Shown: positions 12,722 through 23,600 of the stretch, piece after piece
Position numbering within the stretch: position 1 is the first letter of the stretch
Layout of the letters: each line of letters begins with the position of its first letter
NCBI RefSeq assembly: GCF_918797505.1
Contig: NC_092798.1
Span: 50,986,985 to 51,050,984, forward strand
Direction: 5' to 3'
Length of the DNA stretch: 64,000 bases
Origin: Bemisia tabaci
Taxonomy: Eukaryota > Arthropoda > Insecta > Hemiptera > Aleyrodidae
Translations under genes and position numbers: made by a program
Notes under the pieces: model-generated
The model's input: only the letters and a program-made list of their open reading frames with translations
What the model was told of the DNA's origin: nothing
Database searches by the model: none

Positions 12722-13100
12722 TGAGACTAAAGTCACTGATCAGTCAAAAACTACTTAGCATAGTTGATTGAAAATGAGAAGAAGTTTGAACACATAATGA
12801 CACATATGAGACAACGGAAGTCGGAAATGGACTGGATTACTTAATGAATACTACGGCGATAAAGGCGATTTAACCAAAAATAACAAGTAGTTTTACGCGG
12901 GGAACCTTTTGGGTCTCATTAATGTCTAAATTATGTGATAATAACCTTTCAAAACAAATAAATTGGCAAAGTAACCACAGAGTACAATAGAGTCGCTATC
13001 TACTGGCGCACCGATGAAGTCAATCTATACTCGGCGCACACCGGGCTCGGAATTCGTCGAGCAGAACATGGCGCCAGCTCTCCCATTTACTTTTACAACT
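12722..13100. other. 5' flank of SH3BP5
   Basis: AT-rich sequence between the SH3BP5 first coding exon and the satellite block. No promoter motif could be assigned with confidence; the acceptor-like site at 12721-12722 suggests that the true promoter lies further away. Confidence 0.35.
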
Positions 13101-13117
13101 ATATGTATGTACTCTAT

Positions 13118-16100
13118 GTTTCCAAGCGTGAGCCCGGGAAAGAACGGCCGTAAACGGGGAGCAGGGCTCATCTTGTTGTGGTCGATACGCTGTTTTGTCG
13201 TCTCTCTCTCTCGCACTCATTGGGCAGATGCGGCACGTCAAAGGAGACCACTCGGCTTTGCCAAGCCGCCCTCGTATCGTCCATCTCTCTCGCACTCATT
13301 GATCAGATGCAACATTCCGCGGCTCGTCAAAGGGACACCTGGCGCACACACACACTCGCAAAAATACAGGCTGGGCCTCGTAATTTGGTCCGCGGTGGTA
13401 GTGCGCGGGGGAATTCCGTTGCCGGCAAAAGCACCCAAGTGCTTTCCGAGCGTGAGCCCGGGAAAGAACGGCCGTAAACGGGGAGCAGGGCTCATCTTGT
13501 TGTGGTCGATACGCTGTTTTGTCGTCTCTCTCTCTCGCACTCATTGGGCAGATGCGGCACGTCAAAGGAGACCACTCGGCTTTGCCAAGCCGCCCTCGTA
13601 TCGTCCATCTCTCTCGCACTCATTGATCAGATGCAACATTCCGCGGCTCGTCAAAGGGACACCTGGCGCACACACACACTCGCAAAAATACAGGCTGGGC
13701 CTCGTAATTTGGTCCGCGGTGGTAGTGCGCGGGGGAATTCCGTTGCCGGCAAAAGCACCCAAGTGCTTTCCGAGCGTGAGCCCGGGAAAGAACGGCCGTA
13801 AACGGGGAGCAGGGCTCATCTTGTTGCGGTCGATACGCTGTTTTGTCGTCTCTCTCTCTCGCACTCATTGGGCAGATGCGGCACGTCAAAGGAGACCACT
13901 CGGCTTTGCCAAGCCGCCCTCGTATCGTCCATCTCTCTCGCACTCATTGATCAGATGCAACATTCCGCGGCTCGTCAAAGGGACACCTGGCGCACACACA
14001 CACTCGCAAAAATACAGGCTGGGCCTCGTAATTTGGTCCGCGGTGGTAGTGCGCGGGGGAATTCCGTTGCCGGCAAAAGCACCCAAGTGCTTTCCGAGCG
14101 TGAGCCCGGGAAAGAACGGCCGTAAACGGGGAGCAGGGCTCATCTTGTTGCGGTCGATACGCTGTTTTGTCGTCTCTCTCTCTCGCACTCATTGGGCAGA
14201 TGCGGCACGTCAAAGGAGACCACTCGGCTTTGCCAAGCCGCCCTCGTATCGTCCATCTCTCTCGCACTCATTGATCAGATGCAACATTCCGCGGCTCGTC
14301 AAAGGGACACCTGGCGCACACACACACTCGCAAAAATACAGGCTGGGCCTCGTAATTTGGTCCGCGGTGGTAGTGCGCGGGGGAATTCCGTTGCCGGCAA
14401 AAGCACCCAAGTGCTTTCCGAGCGTGAGCCCGGGAAAGAACGGCCGTAAACGGGGAGCAGGGCTCATCTTGTTGTGGTCGATACGCTGTTTTGTCGTCTC
14501 TCTCTCTCGCACTCATTGGGCAGATGCGGCACGTCAAAGGAGACCACTCGGCTTTGCCAAGCCGCCCTCGTATCGTCCATCTCTCTCGCACTCATTGATC
14601 AGATGCAACATTCCGCGGCTCGTCAAAGGGACACCTGGCGCACACACACACTCGCAAAAATACAGGCTGGGCCTCGTAATTTGGTCCGCGGTGGTAGTGC
14701 GCGGGGGAATTCCGTTGCCGGCAAAAGCACCCAAGTGCTTTCCGAGCGTGAGCCCGGGAAAGAACGGCCGTAAACGGGGAGCAGGGCTCATCTTGTTGTG
14801 GTCGATACGCTGTTTTGTCGTCTCTCTCTCTCGCACTCATTGGGCAGATGCGGCACGTCAAAGGAGACCACTCGGCTTTGCCAAGCCGCCCTCGTATCGT
14901 CCATCTCTCTCGCACTCATTGATCAGATGCAACATTCCGCGGCTCGTCAAAGGGACACCTGGCGCACACACACACTCGCAAAAATACAGGCTGGGCCTCG
15001 TAATTTGGTCCGCGGTGGTAGTGCGCGGGGGAATTCCGTTGCCGGCAAAAGCACCCAAGTGCTTTCCGAGCGTGAGCCCGGGAAAGAACGGCCGTAAACG
15101 GGGAGCAGGGCTCATCTTGTTGCGGTCGATACGCTGTTTTGTCGTCTCTCTCTCTCGCACTCATTGGGCAGATGCGGCACGTCAAAGGAGACCACTCGGC
15201 TTTGCCAAGCCGCCCTCGTATCGTCCATCTCTCTCGCACTCATTGATCAGATGCAACATTCCGCGGCTCGTCAAAGGGACACCTGGCGCACACACACACT
15301 CGCAAAAATACAGGCTGGGCCTCGTAATTTGGTCCGCGGTGGTAGTGCGCGGGGGAATTCCGTTGCCGGCAAAAGCACCCAAGTGCTTTCCGAGCGTGAG
15401 CCCGGGAAAGAACGGCCGTAAACGGGGAGCAGGGCTCATCTTGTTGCGGTCGATACGCTGTTTTGTCGTCTCTCTCTCTCGCACTCATTGGGCAGATGCG
15501 GCACGTCAAAGGAGACCACTCGGCTTTGCCAAGCCGCCCTCGTATCGTCCATCTCTCTCGCACTCATTGATCAGATGCAACATTCCGCGGCTCGTCAAAG
15601 GGACACCTGGCGCACACACACACTCGCAAAAATACAGGCTGGGCCTCGTAATTTGGTCCGCGGTGGTAGTGCGCGGGGGAATTCCGTTGCCGGCAAAAGC
15701 ACCCAAGTGCTTTCCGAGCGTGAGCCCGGGAAAGAACGGCCGTAAACGGGGAGCAGGGCTCATCTTGTTGCGGTCGATACGCTGTTTTGTCGTCTCTCTC
15801 TCTCGCACTCATTGGGCAGATGCGGCACGTCAAAGGAGACCACTCGGCTTTGCCAAGCCGCCCTCGTATCGTCCATCTCTCTCGCACTCATTGATCAGAT
15901 GCAACATTCCGCGGCTCGTCAAAGGGACACCTGGCGCACACACACACTCGCAAAAATACAGGCTGGGCCTCGTAATTTGGTCCGCGGTGGTAGTGCGCGG
16001 GGGAATTCCGTTGCCGGCAAAAGCACCCAAGTGCTTTCCGAGCGTGAGCCCGGGAAAGAACGGCCGTAAACGGGGAGCAGGGCTCATCTTGTTGCGGTCG

Positions 16101-17227
16101 ATACGCTGTTTTGTCGTCTCTCTCTCTCGCACTCATTGGGCAGATGCGGCACGTCAAAGGAGACCACTCGGCTTTGCCAAGCCGCCCTCGTATCGTCCAT
16201 CTCTCTCGCACTCATTGATCAGATGCAACATTCCGCGGCTCGTCAAAGGGACACCTGGCGCACACACACACTCGCAAAAATACAGGCTGGGCCTCGTAAT
16301 TTGGTCCGCGGTGGTAGTGCGCGGGGGAATTCCGTTGCCGGCAAAAGCACCCAAGTGCTTTCCGAGCGTGAGCCCGGGAAAGAACGGCCGTAAACGGGGA
16401 GCAGGGCTCATCTTGTTGTGGTCGATACGCTGTTTTGTCGTCTCTCTCTCTCGCACTCATTGGGCAGATGCGGCACGTCAAAGGAGACCACTCGGCTTTG
16501 CCAAGCCGCCCTCGTATCGTCCATCTCTCTCGCACTCATTGATCAGATGCAACATTCCGCGGCTCGTCAAAGGGACACCTGGCGCACACACACACTCGCA
16601 AAAATACAGGCTGGGCCTCGTAATTTGGTCCGCGGTGGTAGTGCGCGGGGGAATTCCGTTGCCGGCAAAAGCACCCAAGTGCTTTCCGAGCGTGAGCCCG
16701 GGAAAGAACGGCCGTAAACGGGGAGCAGGGCTCATCTTGTTGCGGTCGATACGCTGTTTTGTCGTCTCTCTCTCTCGCACTCATTGGGCAGATGCGGCAC
16801 GTCAAAGGAGACCACTCGGCTTTGCCAAGCCGCCCTCGTATCGTCCATCTCTCTCGCACTCATTGATCAGATGCAACATTCCGCGGCTCGTCAAAGGGAC
16901 ACCTGGCGCACACACACACTCGCAAAAATACAGGCTGGGCCTCGTAATTTGGTCCGCGGTGGTAGTGCGCGGGGGAATTCCGTTGCCGGCAAAAGCACCC
17001 AAGTGCTTTCCGAGCGTGAGCCCGGGAAAGAACGGCCGTAAACGGGGAGCAGGGCTCATCTTGTTGTGGTCGCTACGCTGTTTTGTCGTCTCTCTCTCTC
17101 GCACTCATTGGGCAGATGCGGCACGTCAAAGGAGACCACTCGGCTTTGCCAAGCCGCCCTCGTATCGTCCATCTCTCTCGCACTCATTGATCAGATGCAA
17201 CATTCCGCGGCTCGTCAAAGGGACACC
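13118..17227. repeat. 324-bp satellite, 13 units
   Basis: Thirteen head-to-tail units with exact 324-bp spacing (boxes GAGCGTGAGCCCGGGAAAG at about 13449, 13773, 14097 and so on). The first and last units are partial or diverged. Units are almost identical; the main variable site is a C/T in TTGyGGTCGATACG. The block is GC-rich in an AT-rich region. Each unit has two CTCTCTCGCACTCATT boxes, the reverse complement of the box in the next array. Because 324 is a multiple of 3, several frames on both strands stay open across the array; I treat these as by-products, not genes. Confidence 0.95.
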
Positions 17228-17239
17228 TAGCGCGCACAC

Positions 17240-17892
17240 ACACACTCGCAAAAATACAGGCAGAGCCCGGGTGCGAGAGAGATAGAAAACAGACAGGGAG
17301 CCCGCCTATGTGTGCGAGAGAGACAGAAGATAGCCAGGGAGCCCGCTAATGTGTGCGAGGGCGACAAAAAAACAGCCCTGGAGCTCGCTAATGTGTGCGA
17401 GAGAGACAAGAAACAGCCAGGCAGCCCGCTAATGTGTGCGAGGGCGACAAAAAAACAGCCCTGGAGCTCGCTAATGTGTGCGAGAGAGACAAGAAACAGC
17501 CAGGGAGCCCGCTTTTGCGTGCGAGAGAGACAGAAAATAGTAAGGGAGCCCGCTAATATGTGCGAGAGAGACAGAAAGCAGCCAAGGAGCCAGCTAATGA
17601 ATGCGAGAGATACAGAAAATCGCCGGGCGGAACGCGTATGAGTGTGCGAAAGAGACAGAAAACAGCCAAGGGGCCTGCTTATGTTTGCGAGAGAGAAAGA
17701 AAACAGACAGGGAGCCCGCTTATGTGTGCGAGAGAGACAGAAAACAGCCAGGGAGCCCGCTTTTGTGTGCGAGAGAGACAGAAAACAGCCAGAAACCCCG
17801 CTAATGTCTGCGAGAGAGACAGAAAATCGCCTGGCCCGACGCTTGCGTCTGCGAGAGAGACAGAAAATCGCCTGGCAGAACTCGCGACATCT
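17240..17892. repeat. ~41-bp minisatellite with GTGCGAGAGAGACAG box
   Basis: About 15 units of 40-44 bp, each with TGTGCGAGAGAGACAGAAAA followed by cagccAGGGAGCCCGC variants. Some units carry a GAGGGCGACAAAA variant, and two of these (17354 and 17438) alternate with standard units, suggesting that pairs of units were duplicated together. It directly abuts the 324-bp satellite. Confidence 0.92.
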
Positions 17893-17945
17893 TTTCGCAA
17901 AGGTATCAATCATCTCATTCCCCCACGACCTTCCGAGAGTGGATA

Positions 17946-18338
17946 CCCTGCTAAAAATGGTAAGTACGAATGAGTAGAAAATCAAAGTCATATGAATTCA
18001 CTTTTCGCCGACTCATACTTATGACAAGACATTTCAACTCACATGAGTTCAGCGTTGAATCTACCTTGTCCGATATCTCAGAAACTAGTCAACGCATCAA
18101 AAAAATTATAAGAACAAAATGTTTTTATTTTTTAAATTTACAAATTATGTCGGTGTCTCCTGTTCAAAAACACCACTTCTGAAAATGAAAAAAATTGAAT
18201 TCATATGATTTGAAATTCTATACTCTTATGAGTAGAATATTCTAGTGTTACGAGTAGGATTTCTACTCATATAATTAGGAAATTCTACTCATGTGAGTCG
18301 GCGAATTCTGAATAACCTTCTCATCATTTTTAGCAGGG
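17946..18338. mobile_element. MITE with ACCCTGCTAAAAATG termini
   Basis: About 393 bp with inverted ends CCCTGCTAAAAATGrT and several inner ACTCAT..ATGAGT palindromes. It splits a satellite piece: CCTCCGAGAGTGG on the left and GCACCCTCCGTTGC on the right are joined without a gap in the 63-64 kb satellite (CCTCCGAGAGTGGTTGCACC). That intact copy acts as the empty site. Confidence 0.75.
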
Positions 18339-18420
18339 TGCACCCTCCGTTGCTCCTTTGGTAGCGGTGACTTGCCAAGCGAGTTGTACTTGTGTGCGAG
18401 AGAGACAGACCTGAAAGCGA
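18339..18420. repeat. Satellite remnant beyond the MITE
   Basis: Contains GCACCCTCCGTTGCTCC and a single GTGTGCGAGAGAGACAGA box, matching the 63-64 kb satellite unit. Confidence 0.7.
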
Positions 18421-20393
18421 TTAGGTACGTCGTGTACTTACAGCTATTTTTTGTAAATAAAAAAAAAAAAATCAACGAATAAACGGTTGTCAACTGATTT
18501 GCGCGGTTTTTTTTTAAACATGATCGCAAGACGTTCTTTTCTACTGTCGCGGCCTGTCGTGCAGCTCTTTCGCATTCATCCCAATGAATTCTTATGTATA
18601 TTGAAATTTCGAAATTTGAATTTCTGTTTTAAGAGTACAGAAGAACCTAAACTTTTATACTCTGGTTAATTTTGATGAGGAAAACTCAGCCTGGCAGGTA
18701 TTGCCACAGCCTTGAAGCCTAGCCATGCCACAGAGGATGGTTTCTCCTCTGATGGCAAGAGCATTGAAAAAATTGTGTGTAGGAGGAAGAATGCAGTGAC
18801 TTCCTCCATCTACTCTGTGCAGGACTCTTGTGATATTGTGCGATTACAAACAGTTAAAATTGATGGAGGGTCCGCCCTCCCCTTACAGCAATGTCTACAA
18901 GTAATATTGATTAGAGTATGTGTTGATTACAAACAGGTAGCATGTTCCTCAAGAACAGGCTTTCTTTCCTTCGTTCACGCTCACTATAGCGGTCAATTCT
19001 CTCATTTATAGGTGCATGGATATGGGTACCAGCTCTGCCATTAAAGTTAAGTATTTGCAAATTCAGACTTTTTTGGGGTTCATTTTAGTCACTTATAATT
19101 GTTAGCAGAAAAATTATTGGATAAAAAAATATTAGCTTTATAAAATAGTGTATCAAACTGCAAGACACTTTAGCTTCTTTATTTATGGTTGGGCTTTGCC
19201 AGAGGCATTCCAGAAACACATTGAAGATTTAAGGAATGTGATTATTCAGGTGTCTTTCAACAGTTAAAATGCTCACTCAAGAGGGGTACAAAATAATTAT
19301 GAGATGAGATGAACATAAGATATTTGCATTCACTTGCCCTACCATTTTTTTAAAATTAAAAACGCTCTTAGGAGCTTACTGCTCCTTCTTTGCAAACTTG
19401 AAGTTGCAGCTATGACTAAGAATTGAGCAACAAGCTCCATAATATGTTGCGGTTATTGAAAAAATGACAATGGGAAAGAAGGCCAAAATTTTATTTTTAT
19501 TTCATGCTTCAAAAAGCAACCACTTTTTGACTGTAGTCTTAGAATGGTTGAGGGCAAAGGTCAGATTTTAGTTGTATCAAGTGTAGATGCAAAAATGCAT
19601 CCTTATGTGTAGAGCTTTGCAACTCTGAGCAACTTTTCGATTGTAAGAAAATGGCTGGAAAAGGACACTTGTGTTCACCTGTGATACTTTGACACCTCTG
19701 AAAAGGTCTAGCGATAAAAAGGTGATGAAAATGAGTGTATTTTTGATTATCTTTCAAAGGCAACCCAAAATTGAAACCGTCTAAAGTTACTGCAAGAGAA
19801 TGGTTACTCATAGAGGCATCAAGAAGTGTTTCAATCCGGTACACAACCACCAATGCTGTATTGTGGGATTCATAAACAGAAATAAAAAAAATGGAATTCT
19901 AAAGAGTTAGCAAAAACCACAAACTGTTGTTAATTTTTTTGTCTTTCAACACACGGTAGAAAATTCCACGATGGGCATTACTTTAGTTTGCAAAGCGTTG
20001 GAAAAACAAAAATACTAACGAACAGAGAGCGTTGTTCGCTGAATTTCGAGAATTTTGTTCAACTGATGTCCCTTTGCTGTTTTGAAGCTTGTAAAGTGTT
20101 TTGGTCAAATGCATATAAAAAAAAAAAACATTATTAAGAAAGGTAGAAAATTTTATTCACTGCCATACAAAAATAAGCTAAAAGAATTAGTAGGTGAAGA
20201 GACTGAAGAGGAGGAGATAATTGATAGGCCCCCTCATAGGTGCATTGTACTTTTGGATTATATCACAACAGAATGAATAGAATTTTAAAAAATAATAACA
20301 TGGAAAAATCAATAAAAGTTGATAATCAGCTACTTACACAAATCTAAAACTCCAATTATGCAACTCAGGACAGAATGAATACATTTTTTTATC
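18421..20393. other. Intergenic, no gene seen
   Basis: AT-rich sequence between the satellite and the IQGAP 3' end. Short open frames (for example 18712-19011 and 19539-19853) have no family features or splice context that I can defend. Confidence 0.4.
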
Positions 20394-20399
20394 TTTATT
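20394..20399 (-). promoter_or_regulatory. Candidate IQGAP polyadenylation signal
   Basis: AATAAA on the minus strand, about 175 nt after the IQGAP stop codon. Position fits, but it is one short motif in AT-rich DNA. Confidence 0.45.
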
Positions 20400-20571
20400 T
20401 TGATCTTCTTCATCAGATTTGACTTAATATCACAAAAACATATAATTCGATGAGCACACTTAAAACTATTCATTTTCTTCTGGAAAAAAAAATGTGTTCA
20501 TTTTTTTTATACTAAGTAATTAATGCCATTCACTGATGAAAATTTGAAATACCATATAGTTAATAATAAAA

Positions 20572-20682
20572 TTAACTGTAAAATTTTTTATTTAGCAAAA
20601 ATATTAGTAGATTTATGTTTATTTTAGCTTGACCAAACATATCCATGATGGTGACACCTTCGTACTGCTTGCGAAGCAGGTC
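20572..20682 (-). CDS. IQGAP: IQGAP last exon
   Basis: 37 codons including the stop: DLLRKQYEGVTIMDMFGQAK, then INLLIFLLNKKFYS and TAA. This matches the conserved IQGAP carboxyl terminus. It is easy to miss because it is short and separated from exon 13 by an intron full of mobile elements. Confidence 0.93.
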   Translation of the reverse strand, partial: DLLRKQYEGVTIMDMFGQAKININLLIFLLNKKFYS

Positions 20683-23600
20683 CTGAAAGCAAGACAAGCA
20701 TCTCATTAATGGAGGAAACAATTTTTAATACAATTTTTATTTTCAATTTAAAGAGGTTGTCCCATTTTCCATAGGAAATGGCCGCAAGAGCTTTTCCATC
20801 CATACTTTCAGGAATCATAACGCATCATCAGAGAGGCCTAAATCCGGTGTCATTTCTCGTCTAGCCCCCCAGGGGGAGGGGGGTAGGAGGTCAAAGGTCA
20901 AACGCTCCGACTGCCATAACTTTTGAACGAATCATCGGATCAACTTGATCTTGGGCTCAAATGAAAGCTCTTGACAAGACCTTTCATTTGATGTATGGTA
21001 ATGTCTATTTTTGGTAATATTTACAACGTGAAAAAAATCATTTTTTGATTTTTCAAGCCCAAAAAATTCAGTTTTTCGGGGTTTTCTCTAGAAGGGAACG
21101 TATAAATCATTACAAAAACCAATTTGAATGAAAGTCCTTGATTCATGCTTTATAACGAGCTATCGTTAAACTTGGGAAAATGAATGGTTCAAAAGTTATG
21201 ACCGTTCAAAGTAGGCGTGGCGCGCTATTTTCGAAGCGTGCGGAGTGTATACTCGCGTGCCACCCCTCCCTACCTTTTCCCCTGGGGCCTGCTTCAGTTG
21301 ATAACGGATACAGAAAGGTCCAAAGCTCCTTCCACCTAAAGAATGACCAATCATTAGTGTTAAATTACTATTATTTCTAAGGAAAAAAGGGAAATAAAAA
21401 TAAATTAAATGCTAATAAACGATAGGATGCTAGCATACATTATTTTATCGCCCCCCTCCCCCTTCTCCATGATTTAATAATTGATGTAGCCATATCAAAC
21501 CTTTCATCATTACGGTATCTGATTATTCCTGTGCAGGTAAATCTTGATGAGAGGGAAATAGATCGGAGAGAGGTGAGGGAGAGATATTCAGTAGTAAATG
21601 CGAGTTTCAAGTGCTGGTCGGCTAGTTGCGTACCACACCCTATGAATATTATCTACAGCTTTTGAGTGTATTTTGCGGTAAAAGAAGCTTGATTTGGCTA
21701 TTGAATATTAAATCAAGGAGGGGGGGCGATAAAATAATGTATGCCAGCATCTTATCGTTTATTAGCATTTAATTTATTTTTATTTCCCTTTTTTCCTTCG
21801 AAATAAAAGTAATTTTACAGTAATGATTCGTCATTCTTTAGGTGGAAGGAGCTTTGGACCTTTCTGTATCCGTTATCAACTGAAGCAGGCCCCAGGGGAA
21901 AAGGTAGGGAGGGGTGGCACGCGAGTATACACTCCGCACGCTTCGAAAATAGCGCGCCACGCATACTTTGAACGGTCATAACTTTTGAACCATTCATTTT
22001 CCCAAGTTTAACGATAGCTCGTTATAAAGCATGAATCAAGGACTTTCATTCAAATTGGTTTTTGTAATGATTTATACGTTCCCTTCTAGAGAAAACCCCG
22101 AAAAACTGAATTTTTTGGGCTTGAAAAATCAAAAAATGATTTTTTTCACGTTGTAAATATTACCAAAATAGACATTACCATACATCAAATGAAAGGTCTT
22201 GTCAAGAGCTTTCATTTGAGCCCAAGATCAAGTTGATCCGATGATTCGTTCAAAAGTTATGGCAGTCGGAGCGTTTGACCTTTGACCTCCTACCCCCCTC
22301 CCCCTGGGGGGCTAGACGAGAAATGACACCGGATTTAGGCCTCTCCGATGATGCGTTATGATTCCTGAAAGTATGGATGGAAAAGCTCTTGCGGCCATTT
22401 CCTATGGAAAATGGGACAACCTCTTTAAGTATAAAATAAATAAGAGTAGGTAGTAGAAGTTTAAGCAGTTTAATAAGAACATTAATCTACAAGATTTAAG
22501 ATAACTTCAGTTAAGTTGAAGTGTAAGACTGTAGTAGATTTGATGCTGGTCTCAGCTGGATTACTTTTTGATTTTTGAATGAATGAATGAATGAATTTAT
22601 TTCGTTTTAGTGTACAATAGGTAACAACAGACAAATGGGTAATAAACAAAAAAAAACAAAAAACGAAATGAACACCCACTAATGGCACTTGGCCATTGTG
22701 CAACAGCCTCATGAAATTCATACAAATTTATGAGCTTAACACTCGTCAAATAATATAATGGAACAAAATTTAACATCAAATAAATGTAACAAAAATTTTA
22801 ACAAACAAATAAAAAAACAGTAAATGAAGAACTAAGACTTAAGACTTAGGGGACTACATTCAGGCAATTTAGGGATTGGGGAGATTTGCGTCGAGATATT
22901 CTTTTAACTCGTAAAAAGGGTTTTCTATGAAGTAATTTTTTATGTTATTTAGGAATAGATTTGAATTTTCTGATTTAATGAAAAGTTCTTTTAATGGCTT
23001 GGGAAGCTTGTTAAAATATCTGATACCTCTGCTTTCTAAGCTATCCCAGTCTACTTTTTCCCCCCGTTTTTTTTCAATTTTTGCTAGGATATTTCTGGTT
23101 TGTATTTGATTATTAGTAATTAATTTTTCTTTGATGATGTAGCCTAATTTAATTGATTCCTTTATTGTTGAATATATATACCTAGAGAAGACAGTCATCA
23201 CATTGAACTCTGGGAATAGTTTTCTACAAGAGTCAAATTTTTTTTTGTTTGCAATAATTCTTAAGATTTTTTTTTGAGTTAAAAGAATATCTCTGGCACC
23301 TGTTGTATAGCCCCATAATTGTATGCCATAGCTAATTATGGAATCCACGTTAGAATGGTAGTACAACATGAGGGACTCCCTATCTATTTTCCTATTAAGT
23401 TTCCTAATAGCAAATGCCCTACTTGCAATTTTTTCCTCAATATGTTTTGCGTGAGAATGCCAATTTAGTTGTTGGTCGATGAAGAAGCCCAAATATTTCA
23501 CTGTTTGATCTGTCTGAATTTCCTTATCACCGATTTTGACCGATTGAAAATCTAATATATTTTTAGTGAAGTTTAATATAAAGGTTTTAGCAAAATTTAA

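Noticed and set aside
13014..17285. 1423-codon open frame on the plus strand
   Set aside because: It is the 324-bp satellite read through. The period is a multiple of 3, other frames on both strands are equally open, and the protein is pure repeat with no family features.
17240..17892. CRISPR-like array of short repeats
   Set aside because: Units are contiguous degenerate tandem repeats without unique spacers, in a eukaryotic genome, with no cas genes.
17227..17991. 254-codon minus-strand frame rich in SLSHT repeats
   Set aside because: Translation of the 41-bp minisatellite; the opposite strand is open too.
18712..19011. 99-codon plus-strand frame
   Set aside because: No recognisable domain, no start context, no partner exons; frames around it are full of stops.
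21180..21997. Two 60-66 codon frames with the same protein
   Set aside because: They are the two inverted arms of the TTAA foldback read from each side.
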